Shown here: in pieces, positions 6,683-8,267 of the stretch
Layout of the letters: each line of letters begins with the position of its first letter
Position numbering within the stretch: position 1 is the stretch's first letter
NCBI GenBank assembly: GCA_020056205.1
Contig: JAGVIF010000265.1
Coordinates: forward strand, 1 to 8,267
Source of the DNA: Lentisphaeria bacterium
Lineage (GTDB): Bacteria; Verrucomicrobiota; Lentisphaeria; Victivallales; GWF2-50-93
Reading direction: 5' to 3'
DNA: 8,267 nt
Notes under the pieces: generated by a model
Seen by the model: the letters and a program-made list of their open reading frames with translations, nothing else
Databases searched by the model: none
Told to the model about the DNA's origin: nothing
Translations under genes and position numbers: made by a program

Positions 6683-6690
6683 AAAAAAGT

Positions 6691-6696
6691 AGGAAG
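6691..6696 (+). promoter_or_regulatory. Ribosome binding site that sets the start of the degenerate mutase
   Basis: AGGAAG lies 10 nt before the ATG at 6707. The alternatives TTG 6674 and GTG 6680 fall inside the palindrome at 6664-6682 and have no such site, so 6707 is preferred. Confidence 0.6.
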
Positions 6697-6706
6697 CGAA
6701 GAACAA

Positions 6707-8062
6707 ATGCAGTCGTTAAGGATAGGGATTGCGGGATTGCGCGGGCAAGTCGGAATAGGCATGACGGTTCCGCGCGCTATAGATTTTGCGAGCGCTCTCG
6801 GCACCTACATTGACAGCGGAACCGTTGTGGCGGCCTGCGACACGCGGATATCCTCGTGCATGTTTCAAAATGCCGTAATTTCATCGCTCTTGGCGTGCGG
6901 ACTGGACGTGATTGACGCCGGAGTCATCTCGGCGCCTGAAATGCACTTCGCCGTCAGAGAACTCGGCGCATCGGCAGGACTTCTCATTGGAGCCGGACAT
7001 CATCCGAAGGGCTGGAACGCGATAATGCCGCTTACAAGCTCGGGGGCATTTTTCACGAATATCCAACTCCAGGAACTTCTTGATGTCTATCACAGCAAGC
7101 GTTTCGGATACCGCCAATGGAATCAGATAGGAAAAGATATTCCTCCTCCCGTCGGCATTCAGGACAAATACATAGACCTTTTGTGTTCTCAACTCGATGT
7201 TGATTCGATTGCGTCAAAGAGATTTACGATAGTCGCCGATTTCTGCAACGGCTCGGGCGTGAATGTCGGAGAGAAATTCGCGAAACGGCTGGGTATTAAC
7301 ATGATAGCGATAAACAACGAGGCCTCCGGAATACTTCCTCACGATCCGGAGCCGCGCCCGCGCAGCGCGGTGCAGGCGCGTTCGGTGCTCAGGCCGTTAA
7401 AGGCTGACATCGCTTTTGTCTTCAACTCGGATATGAGCAGGACTTCCATTGTAACCGATTCGGGGGAAACGCTTTCCGAAGAATACACGATAGCTCTCGT
7501 GGCAGACCAGGTCTTGTCAACTAAAAACAGGGCGCAGCTTGTAACTAATAGCTGCACCACAAGAACCCTTGATGAGATTGCGGAAAAATACGGCGCAAAA
7601 ATTCACAAGACAAAGGTGGGAGAGGCTTGCATAATAGACAAGATGCTGGAACTGGGGGCGGACATTTCGGGCGACGGCAGCGGAGGATCGGCATTCAAAA
7701 ACCACATTCCGGGATATGACAATTTCATGGTGCTCGGCGTGATCCTTGAGGCGATGGCGAAAAAAAACGCGTCATCAACGGAACTTGCGAAAGCCTTGCC
7801 GCGCTATCATATAATCAAACGCGCGTTCCGCACTTCCTCATCCCACGCTTATACATCGCTGCACAGATTGAGGGATTATTTCAATGACGCCGTCGTTGAT
7901 GACGATGACGGTTTGCGCTTTGATTGGCCGGAAGGCTGGATTCATTTGAGAGCCTCTATGACCGAACCAATTGTAAGGATGATTGTTGAATGGAATTCAA
8001 AAGAACAGGCGGAGGAACGCGCAGGCCAAGTGCGAGGCATTCTCGAAAGGCTGGCGCTTTAA
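6707..8062 (+). CDS. Phosphohexomutase-family protein lacking catalytic residues (probable pseudoenzyme)
   Basis: The 451 residues have the four-domain layout of alpha-D-phosphohexomutases (PMM/PGM/GlmM), which move phosphate between C1 and C6 of hexoses through a phosphoserine. GLRG (10-13) and ACDTR (43-47) match the N-terminal loops, and RASMTEPIVR (415-424) is an intact phosphate-binding loop. The active-site loop, normally TASHNP, reads GAGHHP (95-100), with Gly97 in place of the phosphoserine. The metal loop, normally DGDxDR, reads NSDMSR (240-245), so the first and third aspartates are lost. The sugar loop, normally GExSG, reads GDGSG (322-326). The frame is intact and full length, so this is not a decaying pseudogene by sequence. 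The downstream paralogue starts one base after its stop. A regulatory partner of that enzyme, a sugar-phosphate binder, or a mutase with an altered mechanism are all possible; I infer the first two. Confidence 0.85.
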   Translation: MQSLRIGIAGLRGQVGIGMTVPRAIDFASALGTYIDSGTVVAACDTRISSCMFQNAVISSLLACGLDVIDAGVISAPEMHFAVRELGASAGLLIGAGHHPKGWNAIMPLTSSGAFFTNIQLQELLDVYHSKRFGYRQWNQIGKDIPPPVGIQDKYIDLLCSQLDVDSIASKRFTIVADFCNGSGVNVGEKFAKRLGINMIAINNEASGILPHDPEPRPRSAVQARSVLRPLKADIAFVFNSDMSRTSIVTDSGETLSEEYTIALVADQVLSTKNRAQLVTNSCTTRTLDEIAEKYGAKIHKTKVGEACIIDKMLELGADISGDGSGGSAFKNHIPGYDNFMVLGVILEAMAKKNASSTELAKALPRYHIIKRAFRTSSSHAYTSLHRLRDYFNDAVVDDDDGLRFDWPEGWIHLRASMTEPIVRMIVEWNSKEQAEERAGQVRGILERLAL

Positions 8063-8063
8063 T

Positions 8064-8267
8064 ATGGCAAGAGTAAATTTAAAAGTCAGCGTTAGCGGAG
8101 TCCGCGGGACAGTTGGCGATTCGCTTACGCCAAGCCTTGTCTCCGATTTCGCCGCAGCCTTCGGAGAATACGTGGGGGGCGGGCGGGTGATAGTCGGCAG
8201 AGACACGCGCCCGAGCGGGCTCCTTTTTGAAAGAGCCGTCATCGCCGGCCTTTTGTCGGTCGGATGC
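8064..8267 (+). CDS. Phosphohexomutase (PMM/PGM or GlmM type), N-terminal part
   Basis: The gene runs off the right edge after 68 codons. SGVRGTVG (9-16) and GRDTRPSG (44-51) are canonical N-terminal motifs of phosphomannomutase, phosphoglucomutase and phosphoglucosamine mutase. The catalytic serine loop lies beyond the window, so activity and substrate cannot be judged. The ATG directly follows the TAA of the upstream paralogue with one base between them (TAATATG), which implies translational coupling. Without gaps, 26 of 63 residues (from Leu6) match the start of that paralogue, so the two arose by duplication. The upstream copy has diverged at the catalytic motifs while this one looks normal. 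Confidence 0.85.
   Translation, partial: MARVNLKVSVSGVRGTVGDSLTPSLVSDFAAAFGEYVGGGRVIVGRDTRPSGLLFERAVIAGLLSVGC

Noticed and set aside
6664..6690. Intrinsic terminator after ymdB
   Set aside because: The hairpin is followed by A residues on the plus strand, and no T-run is found on either side in the required orientation.
6674..6706. N-terminal extension of the degenerate mutase from the TTG at 6674
   Set aside because: The start codon is part of the palindrome and has no ribosome binding site. The ATG at 6707 places the GLRG motif at the normal distance from the N-terminus.

Overview
The window is a slice of a bacterial chromosome with dense, entirely plus-strand housekeeping genes and only two intergenic stretches of notable size. 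Codon use and base composition look uniform across the genes. The gene set (RNase Y, a long-form pyrophosphate-type phosphofructokinase, a YmdB-type phosphoesterase, RarA) is bacterial. The short tandem heptamers and a dispersed palindrome of the HRQDACAT-coding type recall uncultured candidate-phylum genomes, such as the Omnitrophota/PVC neighbourhood. That placement is an impression from memory with low confidence, not a result.

Layout. Positions 3-158 hold the C-terminal end of an unrecognised protein. rarA (204-1559) follows and encodes a AAA+ replication-fork/recombination ATPase. Positions 1560-1833 are non-coding and contain five successive, different short tandem-repeat arrays (four with an exact 7-bp period, one with a 9-bp period), with a possible promoter inside the last of them. 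Next come 5-formyltetrahydrofolate cyclo-ligase (1834-2409) and, 30 bp later, membrane-anchored RNase Y (2440-4020). The 182-bp gap 4021-4202 has a possible promoter and a set of overlapping, mutually exclusive inverted repeats in front of a strong Shine-Dalgarno. After it come PPi-dependent phosphofructokinase (4203-5864), a YmdB-family metallophosphoesterase (5872-6663), a small perfect palindrome (6664-6682), a phosphohexomutase-like protein (6707-8062), and the start of a second phosphohexomutase (8064 to the window edge).

How the genes fit together. From the folate gene onward the spacing (30, 182, 7, 43 and 1 bp) suggests one or two transcription units that join RNA turnover (rny, ymdB) with sugar-phosphate metabolism (pfp and two mutases). 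RNase Y next to a phosphofructokinase is notable because RNase Y of Bacillus subtilis has been reported to interact with phosphofructokinase.

The most unusual item is the first phosphohexomutase. It keeps the fold's N-terminal motif and an intact phosphate-binding loop, but it has lost the catalytic phosphoserine (Gly) and two of the three metal-binding aspartates. It therefore reads as a pseudoenzyme, and it sits one base upstream of a paralogue whose visible part is canonical. The second most unusual item is the possible RNA switch or palindromic element in front of pfp.
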